The notes beneath the pieces were generated by a model. That model saw only the letters and a program-made list of their open reading frames with translations. It did no database searches and was not told where the DNA came from. The position numbers and the translations under genes were made by a program. From assembly GCA_016124385.1 (NCBI GenBank), contig WGNU01000005.1, forward strand, positions 248,001 to 312,000: DNA of 64,000 nt, given 5' to 3'. Position 1 is the first letter of the stretch. Each line of letters begins with the position of its first letter. This DNA comes from Alphaproteobacteria bacterium. Lineage in GTDB: Bacteria; Pseudomonadota; Alphaproteobacteria; Micropepsales; Micropepsaceae. Shown one piece after another: positions 50,223-64,000 of this stretch.

Positions 50223-51425
50223 ATGCGTCTCGCGCTGAGCGCCGAGGATGAGGCATTTCGGGCGGAAGTCCGCCAATTTCTGAGCGAGAAGTTGACGCCC
50301 GATCTGCGCGAGGCGGCGCGCCTGGCGGCCGGCGCCGTGACCGATGCCCCGGTCGCGATCCGCTGGCAGAAGGTGCTCTACGAAAAGGGCTGGGTCGCCC
50401 CTGCTTGGCCGAAGGAATATGGCGGGCCGGGCTGGAGCGAGATGCAGCGCTACATTTTCGCGAGCGAGTCCGCGGCCGCCGGCGCGCCGGGCCTGCCGCC
50501 GTTCGGCCTGCGCATGGTCGGCCCCGTCATCATGAAATTCGCGCGCCCCGAGCAGAAAGCGCATTACCTGCCGCGGATCCTCGCAGGCGAGGATTATTGG
50601 TGCCAGGGCTATTCCGAGCCCGGCTCGGGCTCCGATCTCGCCAGCCTTCAGACGCGCGCCGTGCGCGACGGCGATGACTACGTCATCAACGGCACAAAGA
50701 TCTGGACGACGCACGCCCATTTCGCCGACCACATGTTCTGCCTCGTGCGCACGGACAGCGGCGGCAAGCCGCAGGAGGGGATCAGCTTCGTCCTCATCGA
50801 CATGAAGACGCCCGGCATCAAGGTCGCGCCGATCATCACGATCGCCGGCGATCACGAGGTCAATCAGGTCTTCTTCGACGATGTGCGCGTGCCGGTCGCG
50901 AACCGGATCGGCGAGGAGGGCCAGGGCTGGACGATCGCGAAATACTTGCTCGAGTTCGAACGCGGCAATGCGTATGCGGCCGGCCTGAAGACGGGACTGG
51001 CGGCGCTCCGCCGTTTCGCGGGCACGACGCGCGCGAGCGACGGCGATACCCTGCTCGACGACGAGGCCTATCGGCGCAAGCTCATCGAGGCCGAGATCGA
51101 TCTCGCCGCCATCGAGATGACCGAGAACCGCATCATGTCGGCGCTCTCGACCGGCCAGAATCCGGGCCCGGCATCATCGATGCTGAAGACGCGCGGCACC
51201 GAGATGAGCCAGCGCCTCTCCGAACTCGGCATCGAGGCGATCGGCTATTACGGCGGCGTCTATCAGCCGGAAGCCCGCGAGCCCGGCCGCAATGCCGAGC
51301 CCGTGGGACCGGAAGCGGGCGTGACGCTCATGCCGAAATATCTGAACACGCGCGCCGCCTCGATCTATGGCGGCTCCAACGAGGTTCAGCGCAACATCAT
51401 GGCGAAGCTGGTCTTGGGGCTCTAG
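50223..51425 (+). CDS. Acyl-CoA dehydrogenase family protein
   Basis: 400 residues from the ATG at 50223 with GAGGGAGG upstream. The frame opens at 50130 inside the palindrome and that part is not coding. The classic fold is complete: N-terminal helices (LALSAEDEAFRAEVRQFL), middle domain with FAD/substrate motifs (WCQGYSEPGSGSDLASLQTRA, INGTKIWTTHAH), and C-terminal helices ending GGSNEVQRNIMAKLVLGL. It oxidises an acyl-CoA with FAD. Which acyl-CoA is unknown. It is the only gene of its unit, and its stop shares CTAG with the convergent sensor gene. Confidence 0.93.
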   Translation: MRLALSAEDEAFRAEVRQFLSEKLTPDLREAARLAAGAVTDAPVAIRWQKVLYEKGWVAPAWPKEYGGPGWSEMQRYIFASESAAAGAPGLPPFGLRMVGPVIMKFARPEQKAHYLPRILAGEDYWCQGYSEPGSGSDLASLQTRAVRDGDDYVINGTKIWTTHAHFADHMFCLVRTDSGGKPQEGISFVLIDMKTPGIKVAPIITIAGDHEVNQVFFDDVRVPVANRIGEEGQGWTIAKYLLEFERGNAYAAGLKTGLAALRRFAGTTRASDGDTLLDDEAYRRKLIEAEIDLAAIEMTENRIMSALSTGQNPGPASSMLKTRGTEMSQRLSELGIEAIGYYGGVYQPEAREPGRNAEPVGPEAGVTLMPKYLNTRAASIYGGSNEVQRNIMAKLVLGL

Positions 51426-52375
51426 CGCGGATCGCCGTCGCGCTTCTCGGCCTGCGCCATGGCGAGGAGCGCGAGCGCGCCCTGATGAATGTCGCGCAGG
51501 TAAGCGTGATAGCGCGGATCGCCGAGTGGCCCGAACGGCTCGCCGAGCAGGAGCTCGCAAAAGCCGATGACCGTCGTCAGCGGCGTGCGCAGCGCCGTGT
51601 CGACGTCGCGCAGCCGCGCGCGCATGCTCGCCGCTTCGCCGGTTGCCCCCTCGAGCGCCGCGCGCACCGAGACATCGGCGATGGAGCCCAGCCGCGCGGG
51701 GACGCCGCCCCACTCCGTCTCGACGAAGCGTAGCTCCAGCGTCCGGGATGACGCGTCCCGCGCATCGACCGTGTGCCGCGTGCTCTCGCCCAGATGGACC
51801 GGAAACGGGAACGGCTGGCCGGTCAGCGAACCCGTGGCGACGCCCAGCATGTCCTCGGCCGCCGGATTGAGAAACCGCACGCGCCCGTCGTGATCGAGGA
51901 TGACGAGGCCTTCCGCTTCCTCCTGCACGAGCCTGAGGCCGCTGGCCTCGACGGGCGCGGGGCGGTGTGCGCGGCCCTGCGCGCGCAGGATCGCGGTGCG
52001 GATCGTGCGGAGGGCGTCTTCGCGCCGCGCGCGCGGCGAGATGAGGTCCTCGATCCCGGTCTCGAAGAGATCGCTGCCGCTCGCGACCGCGATGACAGGC
52101 GCGCCGCTCCACGCGACGATGCGTTGCAATACCGCTTTGTCGCGCGTGAACGGCGCTTCGACGAGGATCGCGTCCGGCCGCGCGCGCTGCAGCGCGGCAT
52201 AGGCCGCCGGCGGCGTGCTCACCGCTTCGATGCGCAAGCCGTGATCGCCTGCCTCGTCCAGCCGCGCGGCCAGCCCGCCGCGTCCCGTTCCCGCAATGCT
52301 CAGCACATGGATCGACGGCATTCGTCCAGCGGCAGGTTGATCTTCGGAGGCGATCGGAAGGGCAGCCGGGCTCAT
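51422..52375 (-). CDS. Degenerate PAS-domain histidine-kinase-like protein
   Basis: 317 residues. Residues about 20-135 resemble a response-regulator receiver fold but lack the phospho-acceptor Asp (DAILVEA at that strand). Residues about 145-245 are a PAS domain (EEAEGLVILDHDGRVRFLNPAAEDML). Residues about 250-310 are a DHp dimerisation helix pair that clearly derives from SHELRTPLT kinases but reads D259-T260-A261-LRTPLTTVIGFCELL. The phosphorylated histidine is therefore Thr, and no HATPase domain follows. It cannot autophosphorylate. It may be a decoy or adaptor that dimerises with true kinases, or a decaying gene. It ends on the CTAG shared with the acyl-CoA dehydrogenase. Confidence 0.75.
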   Translation of the reverse strand: MSPAALPIASEDQPAAGRMPSIHVLSIAGTGRGGLAARLDEAGDHGLRIEAVSTPPAAYAALQRARPDAILVEAPFTRDKAVLQRIVAWSGAPVIAVASGSDLFETGIEDLISPRARREDALRTIRTAILRAQGRAHRPAPVEASGLRLVQEEAEGLVILDHDGRVRFLNPAAEDMLGVATGSLTGQPFPFPVHLGESTRHTVDARDASSRTLELRFVETEWGGVPARLGSIADVSVRAALEGATGEAASMRARLRDVDTALRTPLTTVIGFCELLLGEPFGPLGDPRYHAYLRDIHQGALALLAMAQAEKRDGDPR

Positions 52376-52547
52376 GCGATGCGAATCCCTAAACGGAGTC
52401 TGAAGAAAGGGCCGCGACGGTTAAGCAGACGTAAATGGGGTGCGCCTTTCGGGCACGGGGCGAGGGTGATCAAGGGCTTGAGCCCGCCCGCAAGGCCCGA
52501 TAGCGTGCGCACAACATTAAGAACACGTGCCAAGGGGAGAGGGACAC
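52376..52547. other. 172-bp promoter region between divergent sensor and PQQ dehydrogenase genes
   Basis: No coding potential. It must hold the promoters of both divergent genes. A GGGGAGAGGG ribosome-binding site lies directly before the PQQ gene at 52548. I could not assign -10 and -35 boxes with confidence. Confidence 0.4.
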
Positions 52548-54863
52548 ATGTCGCAGCGCGACGGAATGATTGCGTGGATCGTTGGGGCGATCGTCGTGCT
52601 GGTGCTGGCCGTGCCGCTCGTGGGCCCGAGCCTGCTGGCGAGCGAGGCGGTGACCGCGGGCACCAACATTCCTGCGACCGAAAGCGCGGCGCTCGCCGCG
52701 ACGTCCGAATCGCAAACCGAAGAGGCCGCCGCCACCGGTGAAGCGCCCACGGCCGCCGAGCTGCGCCGGGAGGATCAGCGCCGCATGCGCGCCGCCGCGC
52801 GAATTGACGAGCGCCGCGTCGCCGCCGCCGACACGCCCGAGGAACAGGGCAACTGGCTGCAATACGGCCGCACCTATTCCGAGCAGCGCTTTTCGCCGCT
52901 CACAGGCATCACGCGCGAGAACGTGAAGCAATTGGGCGTCGCCTGGGAATTCGAGACGGGCACGACGCGGGGACTCGAGGCAACGCCGATCGTTGCCGAC
53001 GGCATCATGTACGCGACCGGCAATTGGGGCGTCGTGTGGGCGCTCGATGCGAAGGACGGCCGCTTGCTGTGGACCTATGACCCCGAAGTGCCGGGCGAGT
53101 GGGGCCGCAAGCCGTGCTGCGACATCGTCAATCGCGGCGTCGCGGTGTGGAAGGGCGCGGTCTATGTCGCCACGCTCGACGGGCGCCTCGTCAAGCTCGA
53201 TGCCGACACCGGCAATCCGATCTGGGACATCAACACGATCGACCGCTCGCGCGCCTATTCGATCACGGGCGCGCCGCGCATCGTCAAGGACATGGTGATC
53301 ATCGGGAACGGCGGCGCCGAGCTCGGCGTGCGCGGTTACATCACCGCCTATGACACCAAGACCGGCCGTCAGCTCTGGCGCTTCTATACGGTGCCGGGCG
53401 ACCCGCAGCTCCCGCAAGAAGGCGATCACCTGAAGGCCGCGCTCGAGACCTGGCCGACCGGACCCGACGCGCCCGAATGGTGGGTCTGGGGCGGCGGCGG
53501 CACGGTGTGGGACAACATGTCCTACGACCCCGATTTGAACCTTCTCTATATCGGCGTCGGGAATGGCTCGCCCTGGAGCCGCATGGTGCGCACGAAGGGG
53601 CAAGGGGCCAATCTTTTCATTTCCTCGATCGTCGCCATCAATCCCGACACCGGTGCCTATGTCTGGCACTACCAGACGACGCCGGCCGACACGTGGGACT
53701 ACACCGCCACGCAGCACATGATCCTCGCCGATCTCAAGATCGACGGGCGCACGCGCAAGGTGATCATGCAGGCGCCGAAGAACGGCTTCTTCTACGTACT
53801 GGACCGCGAGACGGGCGAGCTGATCTCGGCCGAGAAATACGCTGTCGCGAACTGGGCCGACCGCATCGATCTGGAAACCGGGCTCCCGGTCGAGAACCAG
53901 GAAGTGCTCTGGCTGGACAAGCCTGGCACGGTCGTTTGGCCCTCGCAGGGCGGCGCGCACAACTGGCAACCCATGGCGTATAGCCCGCCGGACGGGCTCG
54001 TCTACATCCCGGTCATCGACCTGCCTGCGATCTGGGTCGCCGAGAAGGACTTCACTTATCGCCATAATCTTTGGAACACGGGCGATGATTTCGCTGCGGT
54101 GTCCGATGCGCTGGAGGCCGCGATTGCATCCGGCGAGGCGGCCGTGCCCATGGGCTATGTCCGCGCGTGGGATCCGGTGACACAGAAGGAGCGTTGGTCG
54201 TTCGAGCTCGACGGTCCTTGGAACGGCGGCCTGCTTGCGACCGCGAGCGGCCTGGTCTTCGGCGGCGATGGCGGCGGCACGTTCCGCGCCTTCAAGTCCG
54301 ACACGGGCGAGGTTCTCTGGAGCATCGACCTGAAGACCGGCATCATCGCGCCGCCAGTCACCTACTTGGTCGACGGGGAGCAATATGTGTCGCTGCTCGC
54401 GGGATGGGGCGGCGCCTTTGGCCTTGCCAACACGGCCGATCCGCGCACGGCGGTGATCAAACACGGCTCGAACGCCGGCCGGCTCTTCACCTTCAAGATT
54501 GGCGGGCGTCAGGAAGTCGAGCTTGTCGCCGCCGCGCGCGAGCCGATCGCCGAGCCGCCGGCCCAGACCGCGACGCCTGCGGTGATCGAAGCCGGCTCCA
54601 AGATCTACGCGCAGAACTGTCTCTTCTGTCACGGCTATTTCGCCGAGTCGGCGGGCGTTCTGCCGGATCTGCGCAAGAGTGCGCCGGATATCTGGGACCA
54701 GTACCAGGAGATCGTCATCGGCGGCGCGTTGAGCGCGGGCGGCATGGCGTCTTTCGCGGATCACCTCTCGCCGGCTGATGTCGATGCGGTGCGCGCCTAT
54801 GTGCTCGCCCAGGCGCACAAATATTACGAGCGCACGCAGGCGGAGGCGCCCGCGACACCTTAA
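52548..54863 (+). CDS. PQQ-dependent alcohol dehydrogenase (quinohemoprotein)
   Basis: 771 residues from ATG 52548. N-terminal membrane/signal segment (MIAWIVGAIVVLVLAVPLVG), then an unusual Ala/Glu/Thr-rich linker of about 65 residues, then an eight-bladed PQQ propeller from about residue 100 (NWLQYGRTYSEQRFSPLTGI). C190-C191 (RKPCCDIVNRG) form the disulfide ring over PQQ. A C-terminal cytochrome c domain has C691-x2-C694-H695 (NCLFCHGYF), with M733 as probable sixth ligand. This is the type II quinohemoprotein layout, oxidising alcohols in the periplasm. The Asp in TPADTWDYTATQ is followed at +2 by Thr rather than Asp, which favours calcium over lanthanides. No PQQ synthesis gene is in the window. 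Confidence 0.9.
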   Translation: MSQRDGMIAWIVGAIVVLVLAVPLVGPSLLASEAVTAGTNIPATESAALAATSESQTEEAAATGEAPTAAELRREDQRRMRAAARIDERRVAAADTPEEQGNWLQYGRTYSEQRFSPLTGITRENVKQLGVAWEFETGTTRGLEATPIVADGIMYATGNWGVVWALDAKDGRLLWTYDPEVPGEWGRKPCCDIVNRGVAVWKGAVYVATLDGRLVKLDADTGNPIWDINTIDRSRAYSITGAPRIVKDMVIIGNGGAELGVRGYITAYDTKTGRQLWRFYTVPGDPQLPQEGDHLKAALETWPTGPDAPEWWVWGGGGTVWDNMSYDPDLNLLYIGVGNGSPWSRMVRTKGQGANLFISSIVAINPDTGAYVWHYQTTPADTWDYTATQHMILADLKIDGRTRKVIMQAPKNGFFYVLDRETGELISAEKYAVANWADRIDLETGLPVENQEVLWLDKPGTVVWPSQGGAHNWQPMAYSPPDGLVYIPVIDLPAIWVAEKDFTYRHNLWNTGDDFAAVSDALEAAIASGEAAVPMGYVRAWDPVTQKERWSFELDGPWNGGLLATASGLVFGGDGGGTFRAFKSDTGEVLWSIDLKTGIIAPPVTYLVDGEQYVSLLAGWGGAFGLANTADPRTAVIKHGSNAGRLFTFKIGGRQEVELVAAAREPIAEPPAQTATPAVIEAGSKIYAQNCLFCHGYFAESAGVLPDLRKSAPDIWDQYQEIVIGGALSAGGMASFADHLSPADVDAVRAYVLAQAHKYYERTQAEAPATP

Positions 54864-54868
54864 TCGTC

Positions 54869-54892
54869 CGTAAACGTTCGTTTCGCTTTACG
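54869..54892. promoter_or_regulatory. Inverted repeat CGTAAA-N12-TTTACG ahead of the response regulator
   Basis: Six-base arms at 54869-54874 and 54887-54892 lie in an AT-richer stretch right after the PQQ gene stop and about 60 bp before the response-regulator ATG. The neighbouring TTAA-N7-TAAA partly resembles a CtrA box. Either could be the control site of the signalling pair. Evidence is limited to symmetry and position. Confidence 0.3.
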
Positions 54893-54952
54893 TACAATTA
54901 AGCGCGTCACCACTAGCGTCGGCCAGGGAAAGAACCCCGGGGGCCGACGCAG

Positions 54953-55357
54953 ATGGCGCGCGTACTGATCATCGAAGACGACCGCGTTTTCGTGGAGCTG
55001 ATGTCGAAAGGCCTTTCGGCACCGGGTCACGAAGTCGTCGCGGCGACGAACGGCGCGGAAGGCGTCGATCACTTCTGCAAAGCGCCCTTCGATGTGGTCG
55101 TGACCGATCTCGTCATGCCGGATATGGACGGGATCGAGGCGATCCGCAAAATCCGCAAGGTCAATCCGCAAGTCGGCATTGTCGCCGTCTCGGGCGGCGT
55201 GCCGCGCCCGTTTGGGCCCAATGTCGATTATCTCGATGCCGCGCAGCATCTGGGCGCTGACGCCGCGCTGAAGAAACCTTTTCTTCCCTCCGAGTTGGCG
55301 GCGCTTGTCGATCGCGTGCTGGTGGAGAGTGGCCGCAGAGCCGCGTCGCAGAGCTAG
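54953..55357 (+). CDS. Single-domain response regulator
   Basis: 134 residues consisting only of a receiver domain. The acidic pair is E8-D9-D10 (LIIEDDRVF), the phospho-acceptor is D52 (VVTDLVMPDMDG) and the conserved Lys is in ALKKPFLPSEL. There is an insertion-like loop (GGVPRPFGPNVDYLDAAQ) before the lysine. There is no output domain, so it signals by protein contact as in CheY- or DivK-like proteins. It sits 11 bp before the hybrid kinase gene and is almost certainly its operon partner. Confidence 0.9.
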   Translation: MARVLIIEDDRVFVELMSKGLSAPGHEVVAATNGAEGVDHFCKAPFDVVVTDLVMPDMDGIEAIRKIRKVNPQVGIVAVSGGVPRPFGPNVDYLDAAQHLGADAALKKPFLPSELAALVDRVLVESGRRAASQS

Positions 55358-55368
55358 GCCCGGCACCG

Positions 55369-60057
<4,689 letters not shown>

Positions 60058-60071
60058 ACGGGCCAAAGAGA

Positions 60072-60095
60072 AAGGCCGGGGCGAGCCCCGGCCTT
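60072..60095. terminator. Bidirectional intrinsic terminator between hybrid kinase and groEL
   Basis: A perfect 11-bp stem, AAGGCCGGGGC (60072-60082) and GCCCCGGCCTT (60085-60095), has a 2-base loop. Read on the minus strand it ends the groESL transcript and is followed by TTTCTCTTT. It lies between two convergent genes and can serve both. Confidence 0.85.
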
Positions 60096-60128
60096 CCCGT
60101 AATCCATCCGTGACCGGATTGGCGTGGA

Positions 60129-61832
<1,704 letters not shown>

Positions 61833-62144
61833 TTACGCGGCTTTCTTCGCCTTCTTGCCTTCGATGACGCCCATCACGTCGCTCTCCTTCATGATGAGGA
61901 GCTCCTGGCCGTCGATTTTCACTTCCGTGCCGGACCATTTGCCGAACAGGATGCGGTCGCCGACGGACAGTTCCATCGCGATGCGCTTGCCGTCCTCGTC
62001 ACGGGCGCCCGGGCCCACAGCGACGATTTCGCCCTCTTGGGGCTTTTCCTGGACGGTGTCGGGGATGATGATGCCGCCGGCGGTTTTGGTGTCTTCAGAG
62101 ACGCGCTTGACGACGACGCGGTCGGCCAAGGGGCGGAAATTCAT
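61833..62144 (-). CDS. groES: Co-chaperonin GroES (10 kDa)
   Basis: 103 residues from the ATG at 62144 ([20 protein letters not shown]), with GGAGG upstream. The in-frame extension to 62228 covers the CIRCE and is not coding. The mobile loop [14 protein letters not shown] and the conserved end [18 protein letters not shown] are intact. It caps the GroEL ring. It is first gene of the heat-shock operon. Confidence 0.97.
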   Translation of the reverse strand: MNFRPLADRVVVKRVSEDTKTAGGIIIPDTVQEKPQEGEIVAVGPGARDEDGKRIAMELSVGDRILFGKWSGTEVKIDGQELLIMKESDVMGVIEGKKAKKAA

Positions 62145-62198
62145 GGAGAAAGCCTCCCGGTTGATGTCTAACCGATTGAAATGACTGTTTTTCCTGAA

Positions 62199-62225
62199 AT
62201 AGCACTCGCGCCAGGCGAGTGCTAA
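62199..62225 (-). promoter_or_regulatory. CIRCE element (HrcA operator) of groESL
   Basis: ATAGCACTC (62199-62207), a 9-base spacer and GAGTGCTAA (62217-62225) match the CIRCE consensus TTAGCACTC-N9-GAGTGCTAA with one change. On the minus strand a -35-like TTGTTA (62228-62223) and a -10-like TGCTAT (62204-62199) flank it at 18 bp. HrcA is expected to repress here at normal temperature. Confidence 0.95.
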
Positions 62226-62313
62226 CAAGTAGCCCGGATTTAGGGAGTCGCCCGCGCGCTGTCAAGCGGGCAGCCGCCGGGTTCGCTGAGAAATCATGGA
62301 GCGGGGGGACGAC

Positions 62314-62940
62314 ATGACGCTGAAGATCATCGGGGCCGGGCTCGGCCGCACAGGAACGCTGACGCTGAAGGCCGCGCTCGAGCAGCTGGGCTTTTCGAAG
62401 TGCTACCACATGGTGGACGTCTTCGCCCGGCCGGCCGACGCGGCGGTGTGGGAGGCGGCCGCCAAGGGCGATCCCGTCGATTGGGAGGCGCTCCTCGAGG
62501 GCTATCAGGCGGTCGTCGACTGGCCAGCCTGCCATTTCTGGCGGACGCTCGTCGCGCGCTATCCCGATGCCAAGGTCATTCTCTCCGCACGCGAGGAGGG
62601 CGCCTGGGCGAAAAGCTTCTCGCAGACGATCGCCGCAGCCTTGGATGCGCCGGTGCCGGACGACCCCGGCGCCAAGGCGCAAGCGAGCATGGTCGGCCTC
62701 ATCGTCAAGAACCTCACCTTCGGCGGCCGCCACCGCGATCCCCAGACGGTCTTGAAGGCCTATCGCGCGCATAACGATCTCGTTCGCGCGGGCGTTGCGC
62801 CGGGCAAGCTCCTCGAGTTTGATCCGAAGCAGGGATGGGAGCCGCTCTGCAAATTCCTGGGCGTGAGCGTGCCGTCGGCGCCCTTCCCGAACACCAATTC
62901 GACCGATGAATTCCGCGCGCGCCTTGCCGGCCGCCACTAG
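62314..62940 (+). CDS. Sulfotransferase-fold family protein
   Basis: 208 residues from the ATG at 62314, preceded by GGGGGGAC. An earlier ATG at 62296 has no ribosome-binding site. The N-terminal phosphosulfate-binding loop-like motif is GAGLGRTGTLTLKAALEQLGF. DAKVILSAREEGAWAKSF matches the 3'-phosphate-binding strand, and RAHNDLVRAGVAPGKLLEFDPKQGWEPLCKFLG completes the bacterial Sulfotransfer_4 pattern. It may transfer a sulfuryl group from PAPS, though many relatives are uncharacterised. It is divergent from groES and 18 bp before a DUF2461 gene, probably one unit. Confidence 0.83.
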   Translation: MTLKIIGAGLGRTGTLTLKAALEQLGFSKCYHMVDVFARPADAAVWEAAAKGDPVDWEALLEGYQAVVDWPACHFWRTLVARYPDAKVILSAREEGAWAKSFSQTIAAALDAPVPDDPGAKAQASMVGLIVKNLTFGGRHRDPQTVLKAYRAHNDLVRAGVAPGKLLEFDPKQGWEPLCKFLGVSVPSAPFPNTNSTDEFRARLAGRH

Positions 62941-62958
62941 ACGCGAAAGGGAAGGCCG

Positions 62959-63666
62959 ATGGCCCTGGCAGAGACGAAAAGCTTCACCGGCTTTCCAAAG
63001 GAGTTCTTCGCGTTCTTTCGCGAGCTTGCCGCGAACAACGAGAAGGCGTGGTTCGAGGCGAATAAGCCCCGCTACAAGGAAGTGGTGGTCGCGCCTTGCC
63101 TTTCCTTCATCGAGGCGATGGGCCCGCGCCTCGCCAAGATTTCAAAGCACATCGTCGCCGATGCGCGCCCGAACGGCGGCTCGATGTTCCGCATCTACCG
63201 CGACACGCGCTTCGCGAAGGATAAACGTCCGTACAAGGAAAATGCCGGCATCCATTTCCGCCACGCGCTCGGACGCGATGCGCACGCGCCGGGCTTCTAT
63301 CTGCATCTGGAGCCGGGCGAGGTCTTCTTCGGCGGTGGCCTCTGGATGCCTGAGCCGAAGGATCTCGCCGCCATTCGCGGCGCCATCGCCAAGAAGCACA
63401 AGGACTGGGCGAAGCTGACGGGCGCCAAAGCCTTCACCGATCGCTTCGGCGGCGTGGGCGGCGAGGCGCTGGTGCGCCCCCCGAAGGGCTTTGATCCCGA
63501 TCACCCCGCGATCGAGGACATCAAGCGCAAGAGCTTCTTCGCAATGCGCGAGGGCAAGGAAGCGCTCGCCACCTCGCCCAAATTCCTCGACGAGGTGACG
63601 ACCACCTTCGCCGACGCCAAGCCCTTCATGAAATTCCTCTGCGACGCCGTCGGCGCGCCGTTCTAG
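62959..63666 (+). CDS. DUF2461 / TIGR02453 family protein
   Basis: 235 residues. The family pattern is clear: FPKEFFAFFRELAANNEKAWFEANKPRY at the N-terminus, MFRIYRDTRFAKDKRPYKEN, and GFYLHLEPGEVFFGGGLWMPEP. No catalytic activity is established for the family, which is widespread as a single cytosolic protein. GAAAGGGAAGGCCG precedes the ATG. It is likely co-transcribed with the sulfotransferase-like gene. Confidence 0.9.
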   Translation: MALAETKSFTGFPKEFFAFFRELAANNEKAWFEANKPRYKEVVVAPCLSFIEAMGPRLAKISKHIVADARPNGGSMFRIYRDTRFAKDKRPYKENAGIHFRHALGRDAHAPGFYLHLEPGEVFFGGGLWMPEPKDLAAIRGAIAKKHKDWAKLTGAKAFTDRFGGVGGEALVRPPKGFDPDHPAIEDIKRKSFFAMREGKEALATSPKFLDEVTTTFADAKPFMKFLCDAVGAPF

Positions 63667-63683
63667 GATAGCTGCGAGGTTCA

Positions 63684-64000
63684 ATGCATTCCGGCGGACT
63701 GAATGATGATATGGTCCAATCCGACCAAAGTGCTGCTGGGTCGCCATACGATCGGACTTTGACCCAAGCGCTTGAGCTTTGGGTATTTCCCGAAATAGAA
63801 ACACGAAAGCAGCGCGGAGAAATTGATACTCCGTTGGACCTGTGGGCATTCCAGGTCATGTTCCCAGCGGGTGGAGGCAATATCCTGGTCCGGCTCAACC
63901 AGGAGATTCGCGGAAATGCGACCCTAGAGGCCACCCGGGAAATCCAAATCGGCGCGCCGATACTACGAAGTGATGTTGATAAGATTCGTGAGTTTGACCT
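63684..64000 (+). CDS. Unknown protein, truncated by the right edge
   Basis: An open frame runs from ATG 63684 (GCGAGG upstream, good spacing) to the end of the window: 105 residues with no stop. It begins MHSGGLNDDMVQSDQSAAGS and continues with a Trp/Phe-rich segment (ALELWVFPEIETRKQRGEID, LDLWAFQVMFP), then NILVRLNQEIRGNATLEA. I recognise no domain. Codon use is less GC3-rich than in the neighbouring genes (codons such as ATA, CTA, AAA-like choices, GGA, TTG), which suggests a horizontally acquired or atypical gene. It starts 18 bp after the DUF2461 stop. Confidence 0.6.
   Translation, partial: MHSGGLNDDMVQSDQSAAGSPYDRTLTQALELWVFPEIETRKQRGEIDTPLDLWAFQVMFPAGGGNILVRLNQEIRGNATLEATREIQIGAPILRSDVDKIREFD

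Noticed and set aside
52470..54818. Long minus-strand frame opposite the PQQ dehydrogenase
   Set aside because: Low-complexity Arg/Ala/Gly-rich shadow of a well-conserved gene.

Overview
The window is GC-rich, gene-dense chromosomal DNA and most likely comes from an alphaproteobacterium. The groES-groEL pair (61833-62144 and 60129-61778) has alphaproteobacterial-type sequences and is preceded by a CIRCE element. The rest of the gene content fits a free-living, metabolically versatile organism: TetR-controlled oxygenase clusters, a PQQ alcohol dehydrogenase, RND transporters and an acyl-CoA dehydrogenase. The order cannot be fixed from sequence alone. I see no tRNA, rRNA, insertion sequence, CRISPR array, prophage or replication origin. 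The gene at the right edge looks less GC-rich than its neighbours.

Layout. 1-571: the 3' end of a Baeyer-Villiger monooxygenase. 776-9684: a cyclic-nucleotide neighbourhood. It holds a glutaminase-STAS-cNMP-binding fusion, an MscS-type channel with a cNMP-binding domain, a FecR-domain protein divergent from a TPR/outer-membrane barrel protein, a DUF3307 membrane protein, a CHASE2 adenylate cyclase and a small stand-alone cNMP-binding protein. 9768-16402: a three-gene operon with a transglutaminase/DUF2126 protein, a circularly permuted ATP-grasp/alpha-E protein and a second transglutaminase. 16723-24527: two TetR-controlled transcription units for ring oxidation and cleavage, encoding a VOC dioxygenase, FAH hydrolase, flavin hydroxylase, Rieske oxygenase, SDR and luciferase-like monooxygenase. 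24788-28087: an RND exporter with a HEAT-like tail and a gamma-carbonic-anhydrase-like protein.

28084-35527 is the most unusual locus. It is a six-gene minus-strand operon with a lysine 2,3-aminomutase, two different ATP-grasp ligases, a single-chain acetyltransferase-deacetylase-acetyltransferase, an alpha/beta hydrolase and a SAM methyltransferase. I infer that it makes or modifies a beta-lysine-derived amide or peptide. The methyltransferase may start at a non-canonical ATC codon.

35699-40166 holds a MliC/META lipoprotein, an enoyl-CoA hydratase, a glutathione transferase, a Ca/Na antiporter and a universal stress protein. 40270-45557 is an RND transporter / LolA-like protein / outer-membrane protein operon opposite a TetR gene with a near-perfect palindromic operator. 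45572-51425 holds a hemolysin III-like protein, a GH3 amide synthetase paired with an Ntn-type acylase, and an acyl-CoA dehydrogenase. 51422-60057 holds a degenerate sensor protein, a PQQ alcohol dehydrogenase, a response regulator and a six-PAS hybrid kinase. 60129-64000 holds groESL with its terminator and CIRCE, a sulfotransferase-fold protein, a DUF2461 protein and a truncated unknown gene.

Recurring theme: four of the seven convergent gene pairs share exactly four bases, with both stop codons lying inside one CTAG or TTAG.
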